From Phycisphaerales bacterium (GTDB taxonomy: Bacteria; Planctomycetota; Phycisphaerae; Phycisphaerales; UBA1924), in assembly GCA_019747615.1 (NCBI GenBank), contig JAIEQQ010000078.1:1-10611 (forward strand): a stretch of DNA of 10,611 bases, in the 5' to 3' direction. Each line of letters opens with the position of its first letter. Position 1 is the first letter of the stretch. The notes beneath the pieces were generated by a model. It made no database searches and was not told where the DNA came from. It was given only the letters and a program-made list of their open reading frames with translations. Made by a program: the position numbers and the translations under genes. Shown in pieces: positions 1 to 6,147 of the stretch.

Positions 1-115
1 CTCGGAGTACGCAGGGGACGCAGTGATCGCAGAGAAACGCAGAGGGAACGAGGGGGAATGTACACGGAGAGGACGGAGTGCGCGGAGAAACACGGAGGGG
101 GAGAGGGGACGGGGG
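1..115. repeat. Degenerate CGCAG/CGGAG short tandem repeat
   Basis: A purine-rich stretch in which CGCAG or CGGAG recurs at 3, 10, 19, 28, 38, 65, 74, 83 and 93. The spacing is mostly 9, 9 and 10 bases, and this 9-9-10 pattern occurs twice, 55 bases apart (from 10 and from 65). It reads through all frames as low-complexity Arg/Gly/Glu peptide, so it is not coding. A short copy of the same motif in opposite orientation lies at 6066-6090. Decayed arrays of this kind occur between genes in several high-GC bacteria; that comparison is from memory. Confidence 0.65.
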
Positions 116-273
116 AGGGCAGAGACAGGGTGGCAACGGGCAGATCGGTCTGGTCGCGGTTTGGCCCGCGCCGTTGGCCGCGGCTCGCCGCTGGCTCGGT
201 CGCCTGCGGCAGACCGCCCGCGTCCCCGCGCGGCTCCCTCGCTTTCGTCGGCGGCCGCATCGCTTCTTCCTGC

Positions 274-336
274 CTGCTGACGGCTGAAGGCTGGCGGCTG
301 GTGGCTCCCGACTGGCGGCTCCCGGCCCGCCGCTCA
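274..336. repeat. Degenerate heptanucleotide array, CGGCTGG-like
   Basis: Nine consecutive 7-base units in strict register: CTGCTGA, CGGCTGA, AGGCTGG, CGGCTGG, TGGCTCC, CGACTGG, CGGCTCC, CGGCCCG and CCGCTCA. The shared core is nGGCTnn. The register holds without insertions, so this is a decayed tandem array rather than base-composition bias. Its position in a spacer, without a start codon or coding signal, argues against a peptide. Confidence 0.6.
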
Positions 337-434
337 GATTTCCCTCTCCCTGCTGCGTCCGGATCGGGTACGCTGTCGAACTCAAGGGTGCCCCGCGTGT
401 GGGCCAGAACTGTGCCGGCGCGAGCCGCTCGGCC

Positions 435-440
435 AAGGAG
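435..440 (+). promoter_or_regulatory. Ribosome binding site of the binding-protein gene
   Basis: AAGGAG lies seven bases before the ATG at 448. It fixes that start over the longer open frame and is the clearest Shine-Dalgarno in the window. Confidence 0.7.
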
Positions 441-447
441 TGAATCG

Positions 448-1446
448 ATGAAGTTTGGATTCAAAGCCGTGATGACGGGCGTGGCGGTGTTGGGTTTGGC
501 GGGCGCGGTGCTTGCGATGGCGAACGCCGCGCAGCCGAAGATGAAGACCTACCGCATCGGCCTGATCGCCAAGAGCCAGAGCAACCCGGTGTTCATCGCG
601 GCCCGCACGGGCGCGATGGACGCCGCGAAGGCCCTGGGCGAGAAGATGAACGCCAAGATCGAGATCGACTGGCGCACGCCGACCGACGAGGACGCGCAGA
701 AGCAGGCCGACGCGATCGAGCAGTTGACCGCCACCGGCGTTGACGGCATCGCGGTGAGCTGTACCGACGCCAAGATCCTCACCGGCGCGATCAACAGCGC
801 CGTGGACAAGGGCGTGCCGGTCGTGACGTTTGACTCTGACGCGCCGGCCAGCAAGCGCTTCGCCTACTACGGGACGGATGACTTCGCGTGCGGGCAGCAG
901 CTCGGGCGTGAGCTGGCCAAGGCCATGGGCGGCAAGGGCGTGGTCGCGGTGCTCGCGGGCAACCAAACGGCCCCGAACCTGCAAGGGCGCGTGCGCGGCG
1001 TGCGCGACGCGATCGAGAAGGAGTTCAAGGACATCAAGATCCTGGACGTCTATTACCACAAGGAAACCGCGCAGGACGCTGTGGCCAAGGTCGAGCAGGT
1101 GCAAGCGGCCAACCCGCAGATCACCGGCTGGGCCATGGTCGGCGGCTGGCCGCTGTTCACCGAGAACGCGCTGGACAAGATCAAGGGCAAGGCCAAGGTC
1201 GTCGCGGTGGACGCCCTGCCCGCCCAGCTCAATTACGTCGATCGCGGCGAGGTTGACGTGCTGCTGGGCCAGAAGGTCTACGAGTGGGGCTACGAGAGCG
1301 TCGGCCTCATCATGAACAAGATCACCAAGAACGAGTCGCCCAAGGAACCCATCATCAAGGCCGACCTGGTGCCGGTGACGAAGGCGAACGTGGTGGAGTA
1401 TCGCAAGAACTGGGACAAGTGGCTGGGGAAGGAAGCGAAGAAGTGA
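448..1446 (+). CDS. Sugar-type ABC transporter substrate-binding protein
   Basis: This 332-residue protein is a periplasmic-binding-protein-like fold of the ribose/galactose class (Peripla_BP_4), which captures a solute outside the membrane and delivers it to an ABC permease. Residues 1-28 form a Sec signal peptide: a basic start, a hydrophobic core, and a likely cleavage after ANA (27) or NAA (28). The mature protein begins with the family pattern IGLIAKSQSNPVF, followed by the AIEQLTATGVDGIAVSCTD and GVPVVTFDSDAP segments typical of the first lobe. Length is normal for the family. The AAGGAG at 435-440 supports this start. No ATPase or permease gene follows; a terminator closes the unit, so transport partners must lie upstream of the window or elsewhere. 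The ligand cannot be told from sequence; a pentose or related sugar is the family-based guess. Confidence 0.93.
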   Translation: MKFGFKAVMTGVAVLGLAGAVLAMANAAQPKMKTYRIGLIAKSQSNPVFIAARTGAMDAAKALGEKMNAKIEIDWRTPTDEDAQKQADAIEQLTATGVDGIAVSCTDAKILTGAINSAVDKGVPVVTFDSDAPASKRFAYYGTDDFACGQQLGRELAKAMGGKGVVAVLAGNQTAPNLQGRVRGVRDAIEKEFKDIKILDVYYHKETAQDAVAKVEQVQAANPQITGWAMVGGWPLFTENALDKIKGKAKVVAVDALPAQLNYVDRGEVDVLLGQKVYEWGYESVGLIMNKITKNESPKEPIIKADLVPVTKANVVEYRKNWDKWLGKEAKK

Positions 1447-1451
1447 TTGGA

Positions 1452-1493
1452 GAGGCTTGAGGCGCGAGGCTTCAGGCGTGAGGGCCGCGGCTT
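1452..1493. repeat. Degenerate heptanucleotide array, GAGGCTT-like
   Basis: Six 7-base units in register just after the stop of the binding-protein gene: GAGGCTT, GAGGCGC, GAGGCTT, CAGGCGT, GAGGGCC and GCGGCTT. The first four also read as two 14-base repeats. It has the same period as the array at 274-336 but a different core. Non-coding. Confidence 0.6.
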
Positions 1494-1545
1494 GGGATCT
1501 GAGTCGCAACACGCGGCTTCCGAGTCGCGAGCGAAAAGACATAAG

Positions 1546-1575
1546 ACCCCGGCGCGTGGAGCGTCGGGGTTTTTT
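1546..1575 (+). terminator. Rho-independent terminator of the binding-protein gene
   Basis: CCCCGGCGC (1547-1555) pairs with GCGTCGGGG (1561-1569) across a GTGGA loop, with one G-T pair. Six T residues follow directly (1570-1575) and an A-rich stretch precedes the stem. It lies 100 bases after the stop codon and isolates that gene from the small ORF and STAND gene downstream. Confidence 0.88.
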
Positions 1576-1619
1576 GTTGGGGCTTTGGTGTGCGGGCGGT
1601 GACTACCGCCGCGAGTCGG

Positions 1620-1625
1620 TACAAT
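1620..1625 (+). promoter_or_regulatory. Putative -10 box (TACAAT), leaderless start
   Basis: TACAAT ends seven bases before the ATG at 1633, so transcription would begin at about the first base of the start codon. No convincing -35 box is seen; GGTGAC at 1598-1603 is a weak candidate with a 16-base gap. No Shine-Dalgarno precedes 1633, which fits leaderless initiation. Confidence 0.45.
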
Positions 1626-1632
1626 CTCCGCC

Positions 1633-1806
1633 ATGGGGACGGCGGCCAAACTTCTTGCACGGGTGTGCGAATCGACCGGCTCGTTCAACGCCGGTCTGCT
1701 GTGCAATGGCCTCTGGGGCGCGGCGATGGCCGCAATCGAAAGGGGCGGGATCGGCGCGGGGCTGGCGACGACGATCGTTCGCGTGTCCGTCAAGACGATG
1801 GGGTAG
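1633..1806 (+). CDS. Small glycine-rich hydrophobic protein, 57 aa, upstream of STAND gene
   Basis: This 57-residue protein begins MGTAAKLLARVCESTG and ends VKTMG. The middle, around residues 17-50, is rich in Gly and Ala with spaced glycines (NAGLLCNGLWGAAMAA, then GGIGAGLATT), like a packed hydrophobic helix pair. It is unrecognised. A TACAAT box sits seven bases before the ATG. Its TAG stop is nine bases before the ATG of the STAND gene and in the same frame, so the two are likely co-transcribed and translationally coupled. The N-terminus of the large protein has a similar Gly/Ala-rich hydrophobic composition. It may be a partner of that region, a leader peptide, or the original N-terminus of the large protein cut off by a stop codon. 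Coding status rests on the promoter-start arrangement and composition. Confidence 0.5.
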   Translation: MGTAAKLLARVCESTGSFNAGLLCNGLWGAAMAAIERGGIGAGLATTIVRVSVKTMG

Positions 1807-1815
1807 AGATTCACG

Positions 1816-4800
1816 ATGCGGAACGTCCCATCCATCACGATGACGGCCGGCGCGGGGCTTGCGCTGCTCGCGGTCGGCCTGGCGGCCGATGCCTGCGGTG
1901 GGCTTGGCCTCGGGAGCGCCGCGGCCACGTACGCGATCAAGGGCCTGGCCCTGGGCGCGGGCGGCGCGGCGGGCAACGCCGTGTGGGATTCGCTCAAGGC
2001 CGGCGCATCGGTCGCGAGCAAGCGTTTGGCTGGTCCGGAGCAACGTCTGGCCAACCACGACTTGCAGGCCCTGGCGGGCCGCGCCATCGCGGTGGTGGCC
2101 GCAGCGGCGGCCAAAGAATGCCCGGGCGGGGCCAATGGCCGCGCGTACCTCGCTCGCATCGCCAAGCGGTTCCCCGATGCGTGGTCACAGGCCACGCTCG
2201 ATGCCCGCTACAACGAGGTGCTCGACAAGGAGATTCCCAAGTTCTTCGGCAAGGCCGACGGCACTCGGCCCAAGACCACCTCGCTCTCAGTCCGGCTCTG
2301 GCAAGACCTCGTCGGGTCGCTCGCGGGCACCGAAGTCGACGCCGACGAGCAGGCCGCGCTGACACACGTTGCGACGCGCCTGCACGAGCAGTTCCCCCGG
2401 GCTCTGTTCGAACTCGCCAAGGAAGACTTCTCGCCCGAATCCACCGGCAGCCCGCACGACGGCAAGGCCTTCGCGGCTCTGTTGCTCTCGCTCATCCGCG
2501 ACACGATGGGCGGCATCGGCGAGGTGCTGAAGAAGCAGGACGAGGCGATCAAGGGCAACGCGGAAATCCTGGCCGAACTCACGAAGCTCAACCAGTCTCT
2601 CGCCGCGCGAGGCGCTGATGTCGCCCGCCTTTCCCCGAAGGACATCGCCGCGATCGTCACGCCCATCAAGGCCGAGATCGACAAACTCGCGGCCTCCCTC
2701 GCCAATGCCATCGGCAGGCTGTACAACAGCCTGAGCGATCTGCACACAAAGGTGGACACGGCGAACAAGTCCCTCGAAGACATCAAGGGCACACTCAAGG
2801 GCCGCCTCCGCCCCGACTCACCCCCCTCCACCGTCCCCACCCCCTCGCCCACCTTCGTTCCCCGCAAGAACATCACCGCCAAGATCCACGCCGCCCTGCA
2901 AGCCAACCCTGAGCAGGTCGTCGTGCGACAAGCCGTCACGCGGGCCATGGGCGGGTACGGCAAGACCGTCGCCGCGATCCTCTACGCCCACGAGTACGCG
3001 GCGGAGTACCCCGGCGGGCGGTTCTTCCTGCCCATCGAGTCCGGGGACATCGTCGCCGCGCTGGCTTCGCTCATCACGCCGCTGGGCCTGACCAGCGCGA
3101 ACGACCCCAAGGCCGATGCCGCGCTGGTCTCGGCCACGCTCAAAGATGGCGAGCCGTCTCTGCTCATCCTCGACAACGTGGCGACCAAGGGCGCGTGGAC
3201 CGCGATGCTCGACACAGGGCTCGTGCCGCGCGGAAACTGCCGCGTGCTCATCACCACGCGGGACGACAGAGTCGCCGAGAAGCACGACATCGCCATCGGC
3301 AGGCTGGAGCCAGATGAAGCCCGCGAGGTTTACCGCTTGTTCTGCGAGACGCGGAAGACGGGCGCGGGCCACGCCCCGGCACTGCCCCCCGCGCACGTCG
3401 CCGACGCGATCACCGCGTGGGTGGGCGGGCTCGCGGTCGCGGTGGCCGCGGTCGCCGCGTTCATGAAGCTGAACCCCGACATCTCATGGGAGGAGCACTG
3501 GCTGGGCGACGGCAAGGGCATGGTCGGCCTCAAGAACATGCCCGACATCGAACTGCCGGATGTACTCCCCGAGGTCGCCGCGCAGTTGGGGCTGGAGGGC
3601 AAGGCCCTGGCCGACCACCGCCGCACGCTGCGCGTGATCGATGACGCGATCAACAGCCTGCCCGCGCCCGAGCGGCGCGCCGTGGACTACGCCGCGCTGC
3701 TGCCCGCCGACATGGCCCCGGCGATCTGGCTGGAGACGTTGCTGGAGGGCGACGCCGCCCGCCCCGGACCGGCGTCGGGCGAAGCCGCCGACCCGCTGCA
3801 CCTCACGCTGACCAAGAAGCCGTTCAGCAAGGCCAGCCCGGCCCGCGCGGTCTTGGAGCATCTCGATGCGCTGGACATCCTGCTCCCCGGCGGCGAGGGC
3901 GGAAAACTGTTGTCCCTGCACCGACTGTGGCACGCCCGGCTGAACGAGCCCCCCCACGGGGCCGCCGCAGACAGGGGGGCGCTGTTGCTGTCCCTCGCCG
4001 CCTGCGCCGCCGCGCGGCGGGCGGATGTGCTGGGCGTGGACGAGCCGGGCAAGCCCGCCGCGATCGACAACCCGCATGTCGTGACCAACGCCGCGTTGCG
4101 GTGGGAACTGTCTCCACTGATCAGCGTCGCCGTCGCCTTGGCGCAGGCCGGTCGGCTCAAGGAGGCCGAAACCGTGGCGTGGTGGCTGCCGATTCCGCTG
4201 CGGCTCCTGGGCCGGCTGGCGGAGGCGCGGGCGGTGCTGGAGAGCCTGCTGAAGAACCCGGCGGCGGCGCAGGCGGCGCTCGGGGATTCCGACTTTGCGT
4301 CACTTCTCACCAACCTCGCGCTGATCCAGAAAGACCAGGGCGACCTGCCGGGGGCGCGGGCGAGCATCGAACGGGCCATCGCCATCGAACAGAAGCACTT
4401 CGCCCCGGACCACCCGACCTTCGCGACCAGGTACTCCAACCTCGCGATAATCCAGCAGGACCAGGGCGACCTGCCGGGGGCGCGCGCGAGCATGGAGCGG
4501 GCCATCGCCATCGATCAGAAGCACTTCGCCCCGGACCACCCGACCCTCGCGACCAGCTACAACAACCTCGCGGGGATTCTGCGGGAACTCAAGCAGCTTC
4601 CCGACGCCCGCAGGTACGCCGACAAGGCGGTGCGGATCGACACCTTGCACCACGGACCAGCCAGCCCGATCCTGAGTTTCTCTCTCTCAGGCCTCGCCAA
4701 GGTGCAGCGAGACCAGGGCGACTTTGACGCCGCCCGCGCGACGATGCAGCGGGTCTTTGCCATCGACACGGGGCACTTCGAGCCCACAAACGTGACGTGG

Positions 4801-4971
4801 GGCTACAACCACCAGAACATGGGCGAACTGGAACTCGCGGCGGGCAACACGTCCAAGGCCTGCGAGAGCTTTCAGGCCGCGCTCCCGATCCTCCTCAATC
4901 ACCTGGGCGATGCGCACCACCGCGTGCAGAAGCTTCGCGCGAGCATGCAGGACGCCGGCTGCGGCGGGTAG
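1816..4971 (+). CDS. STAND/NB-ARC ATPase with glycine-rich N-terminus and C-terminal TPRs
   Basis: This 1051-residue, NLR-like switch protein would bind and hydrolyse ATP and assemble on sensing a trigger. Residues 8-60 are Gly/Ala-rich and hydrophobic with small-residue spacing; 61-230 are helical and unrecognised; about 236-333 look like coiled coil; 335-350 are a Pro/Ser/Thr-rich linker. The ATPase core shows a P-loop AMGGYGKT (377-384), Walker B LLILDN (449-454), sensor VLITTR (477-482), and GGLAVAV (537-543) in the place of the GLPLA motif. A winged-helix-like part follows (about 600-690), with LHRLWH (701-706) resembling the MHD motif. Five 42-residue TPRs of the kinesin-light-chain type run from 827 to about 1036. 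The ATG is nine bases after the preceding stop; the Shine-Dalgarno is poor, so coupling is likely. The role is inferred as immunity or signalling; the N-terminus could be a membrane-acting effector. The NB-ARC/TPR call is firm, the function is not. Confidence 0.92.
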   Translation: MRNVPSITMTAGAGLALLAVGLAADACGGLGLGSAAATYAIKGLALGAGGAAGNAVWDSLKAGASVASKRLAGPEQRLANHDLQALAGRAIAVVAAAAAKECPGGANGRAYLARIAKRFPDAWSQATLDARYNEVLDKEIPKFFGKADGTRPKTTSLSVRLWQDLVGSLAGTEVDADEQAALTHVATRLHEQFPRALFELAKEDFSPESTGSPHDGKAFAALLLSLIRDTMGGIGEVLKKQDEAIKGNAEILAELTKLNQSLAARGADVARLSPKDIAAIVTPIKAEIDKLAASLANAIGRLYNSLSDLHTKVDTANKSLEDIKGTLKGRLRPDSPPSTVPTPSPTFVPRKNITAKIHAALQANPEQVVVRQAVTRAMGGYGKTVAAILYAHEYAAEYPGGRFFLPIESGDIVAALASLITPLGLTSANDPKADAALVSATLKDGEPSLLILDNVATKGAWTAMLDTGLVPRGNCRVLITTRDDRVAEKHDIAIGRLEPDEAREVYRLFCETRKTGAGHAPALPPAHVADAITAWVGGLAVAVAAVAAFMKLNPDISWEEHWLGDGKGMVGLKNMPDIELPDVLPEVAAQLGLEGKALADHRRTLRVIDDAINSLPAPERRAVDYAALLPADMAPAIWLETLLEGDAARPGPASGEAADPLHLTLTKKPFSKASPARAVLEHLDALDILLPGGEGGKLLSLHRLWHARLNEPPHGAAADRGALLLSLAACAAARRADVLGVDEPGKPAAIDNPHVVTNAALRWELSPLISVAVALAQAGRLKEAETVAWWLPIPLRLLGRLAEARAVLESLLKNPAAAQAALGDSDFASLLTNLALIQKDQGDLPGARASIERAIAIEQKHFAPDHPTFATRYSNLAIIQQDQGDLPGARASMERAIAIDQKHFAPDHPTLATSYNNLAGILRELKQLPDARRYADKAVRIDTLHHGPASPILSFSLSGLAKVQRDQGDFDAARATMQRVFAIDTGHFEPTNVTWGYNHQNMGELELAAGNTSKACESFQAALPILLNHLGDAHHRVQKLRASMQDAGCGG
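4321..4572 (+). repeat. Two near-identical 126-bp units encoding adjacent TPRs
   Basis: Unit 1 (4321-4446) and unit 2 (4447-4572) align without gaps and differ at 12 of 126 bases by hand count, about 90% identity. Each encodes one 42-residue TPR. The flanking TPRs in the same gene are far more diverged, so this pair arose by recent duplication or gene conversion. Confidence 0.85.
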
Positions 4972-5070
4972 GCGAGCCGAGCTGACGTCGATACCGCATC
5001 GCGATGGGCACGGATGCACGGCCCCTCTGCCGCTCCGGGGCAGTCCCGCGCGGGGGAGACGTTTTCTACG
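4972..5070. other. Spacer after the STAND gene
   Basis: No gene is seen. A weak 5-bp stem, GCCCC at 5021-5025 with GGGGC at 5037-5041, and a short CCCGC/GCGGG palindrome at 5045-5054 precede a TTTT at 5062-5065. Neither is a convincing terminator, and the stronger hairpins lie just downstream. Confidence 0.4.
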
Positions 5071-5100
5071 GGTTGCGCCCGCGAAGCGCGGGCTTCAACC
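5071..5100. repeat. Hairpin with GC-rich stem (REP-like, part 1)
   Basis: GGTTG and CAACC form the outer stem. GCCCGCG and CGCGGGC form the inner stem around an AAG loop, with small bulges between them. It lies only two bases before the second hairpin, and the two probably form one element. There is no T-run, so it is not a standard terminator, although it could block RNA decay or polymerase after the STAND gene. Confidence 0.6.
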
Positions 5101-5102
5101 TT

Positions 5103-5146
5103 CCACTGGTTCCGCAAGGCCCAAAGCGGCCTTGCTCCACCAGTGG
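5103..5146. repeat. Perfect two-part hairpin (REP-like, part 2)
   Basis: CCACTGGT (5103-5110) pairs with ACCAGTGG (5139-5146). Inside it GCAAGGCC (5114-5121) pairs with GGCCTTGC (5128-5135) around a six-base loop. A symmetric TCC/TCC internal loop separates the two stems. Sixteen perfect base pairs in 44 bases is far beyond chance. Structure and intergenic position resemble REP/BIME elements. It lies between the 3' ends of the STAND gene and the convergent minus-strand gene. Confidence 0.7.
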
Positions 5147-5237
5147 CCACATCCCTGCGCCGCGCTAGAGCGAAGACGCGGGCGTTTGGTTTCGGTCTTT
5201 GCCGCGCGGCGGGGTTGGCCAGCGCGGGCCGGCTCGG
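5147..5237. other. Spacer between hairpins and the minus-strand gene
   Basis: Short GC-rich non-coding stretch downstream of the minus-strand gene's stop. No terminator with a U-run is visible for that gene. Confidence 0.4.
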
Positions 5238-5696
5238 TCAGCGACTGCCCGCGGGCGCTGCGCACTCCGGGCACGGCGCGCCGGGCTTGAGTCCGGTGCG
5301 GTCGTATCCGCACGAGGGGCACGCGCCGCGCATGTGCGCACGCCGCGCTCGGCGCTCGGCCCGCCACGCGAAGCCGCCGAGGCCCGCGATCGCGGCGATC
5401 ACGAGCCACATCGGCATGGCGATCCACTTGTTCGCGCTTCTCCAACCGCCGTTCATCCACCAGCGATAGTTGTTGAAGTAGTCGTGTATTCCTGTCTTTG
5501 GCCGCTCGGCGGCAGGCACAGGGGGCGTGTCGATCGAGAGCATCAGCTGGCCGCCGGTCATTGCCGCCTGCGTGCCAAGGGGGCCACTGAGAACAAAGAC
5601 GTGCTCGTTACTGAAGTACCACGCGACCGCCAGCAGCACCGCTACGATCGGCGCGAACCACTTGAACACGCGGACAACTCTGCGGCCCGTTCCCAT
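5238..5696 (-). CDS. Two-helix membrane protein with C-terminal zinc ribbon
   Basis: This 152-residue protein has one hydrophobic helix near the N-terminus (about 11-28) and a second at about 91-111. Between them is a roughly 60-residue loop rich in aromatic residues near its end (HDYFNNYRWWMNGGW). The tail after the second helix is strongly basic (RAERRARRA). It then carries a zinc ribbon, CPSC at 126-129 and CPEC at 142-145, with the GYDRTGL sequence between them. This short ribbon is common at the ends of planctomycete membrane proteins, from memory, and its job is unknown. By charge, the basic tail and ribbon should face the cytoplasm with the loop outside. The gene is alone on its strand, diverges from the fn3-like gene across the 21-bp array, and has a TAGCTT box just before its ATG. 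No function can be assigned. Confidence 0.85.
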   Translation of the reverse strand: MGTGRRVVRVFKWFAPIVAVLLAVAWYFSNEHVFVLSGPLGTQAAMTGGQLMLSIDTPPVPAAERPKTGIHDYFNNYRWWMNGGWRSANKWIAMPMWLVIAAIAGLGGFAWRAERRARRAHMRGACPSCGYDRTGLKPGAPCPECAAPAGSR

Positions 5697-5702
5697 GACG
5701 CA

Positions 5703-5708
5703 AAGCTA
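5703..5708 (-). promoter_or_regulatory. Putative -10 box (TAGCTT), leaderless start
   Basis: Read on the minus strand, TAGCTT ends six bases before the ATG whose first base is 5696, so RNA would start at about the start codon. No Shine-Dalgarno fits in the gap. No -35 box is evident. Confidence 0.35.
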
Positions 5709-5793
5709 GCGTCCGCGATGGCATGCCGCCACCGTCGCCGTCGTGATCTCCGACCACGGCCCCATTTCGCCGCGGTTCATCACCCAGCGTCAC

Positions 5794-6003
5794 CCGTGGG
5801 GAGGGCCGCAGTGCGGCGGGGGGAGTCCGCGGCGCGGGTGGGGGTGGCCGCGTGTGTGTGGGGGGACGCCGCACGGGCGTGGTGGTTGGCCGCGGGCGGG
5901 CCGGGGTTGGTTGCGTGGGGGCTGGGGGGTTCCGCGTCGGGTTTGCGGGTGGCCGCGATGATTGTGCGGGGGGCCGCAGAAATCTAGCGGGGGGCCGCGA
6001 AGT
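5794..6003. repeat. Ten-unit 21-bp tandem array with fixed core and variable positions
   Basis: CCGC recurs at 5806, 5827, 5848, 5869, 5890, (TTGC at 5911), 5932, 5953, 5974 and 5995, exactly 21 bases apart with no slippage. The shared pattern on the plus strand is GnGGnnnnCCGCR: the first G, the GG and the GC are invariant, and CC holds in nine of ten units. The other positions, mainly an eight-base stretch between cores, differ from unit to unit. The plus strand is very G-rich, with many runs of three or more G. The minus frame reads as a seven-residue repeat, R/C-G-x-P-x-x-x, and is open throughout; the plus frame reads G-x-P-R but has a TGA at 5959. It could be a phased protein-binding array, a G-quadruplex-forming region, or a minisatellite. 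Confidence 0.88.
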
Positions 6004-6065
6004 TGGTGCGGGATTCGGCCGATGGTCAGCAGGTGCCCACGCGCGGTGCGTGGGGCGGCTTCGGT

Positions 6066-6090
6066 GGTGCTCCGTGGCTCTGTGGACTCC
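6066..6090 (-). repeat. Fragment of the CGGAG/CAGAG repeat, reverse orientation
   Basis: On the minus strand ACAGAG and ACGGAG occur nine bases apart, matching the motif and spacing of the array at 1-115 but in the opposite direction. Confidence 0.45.
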
Positions 6091-6110
6091 CCGATCCTTT
6101 GCCTGTTCTT

Positions 6111-6147
6111 CATTTGGCCATTTGGCAACTTGCCATTTGGCAACTTG
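6111..6147. repeat. CATTTGG/CAACTTG heptamer repeat with a perfect 15-bp duplication
   Basis: Heptamers CATTTGG (6111), CATTTGG (6119), CAACTTG (6126), CATTTGG (6134) and CAACTTG (6141) follow one another with zero or one base between them. As a result the 15-mer GCCATTTGGCAACTT is perfectly duplicated at 6117-6131 and 6132-6146. It ends nine bases before the ATG at 6157, so it would lie in the leader or promoter of that gene. Confidence 0.75.

Larger units (their letters stand above)
116..447. other. Non-coding spacer upstream of the binding-protein gene
   Basis: No gene is supported here. The frame of the downstream gene stays open back to 58, but the upstream part encodes Arg/Pro/Ser-rich low-complexity sequence, whereas a Shine-Dalgarno and a signal peptide mark the true start at 448. 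The stretch holds a heptamer array (274-336). A TACGCT at 369-374 could be a -10 box, with about 67 bases of leader, but no -35 box is visible. Confidence 0.6.

Noticed and set aside
58..447. N-terminal extension of the binding protein to an upstream ATG
   Set aside because: The added sequence is translated repeat DNA, and the AAGGAG plus signal peptide point to 448.
448..1446. Complete sugar ABC transporter operon
   Set aside because: No permease or ATPase gene follows; a terminator ends the unit directly after the binding protein.
382..1542. Minus-strand open frame of 386 codons opposite the binding-protein gene
   Set aside because: It is the antisense of a well-identified gene, Leu/Arg/His-rich with no family motif, and it crosses the terminator. 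High GC content keeps antisense frames open.
1457..1843. Plus-strand open frame of 128 codons between the binding protein and the STAND gene
   Set aside because: It runs through the heptamer array and the terminator stem and has no recognisable sequence.
5071..5146. Intrinsic terminator for the STAND gene
   Set aside because: The stems are strong but no T-run follows either of them, and they lie about 100 bases downstream.
5794..6003. CRISPR array
   Set aside because: The unit is 21 bases with a partly degenerate core of about 13 and only eight variable bases; CRISPR repeats and spacers are each longer, and no cas gene is present.
5790..6113. Minus-strand gene of 107 codons encoding the heptapeptide repeat
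   Set aside because: Not called as a gene: no ribosome site or -10 box, the N-terminal part is other repeat DNA, and the unit pattern is conserved equally well as DNA. Kept as a hypothesis in the array finding.
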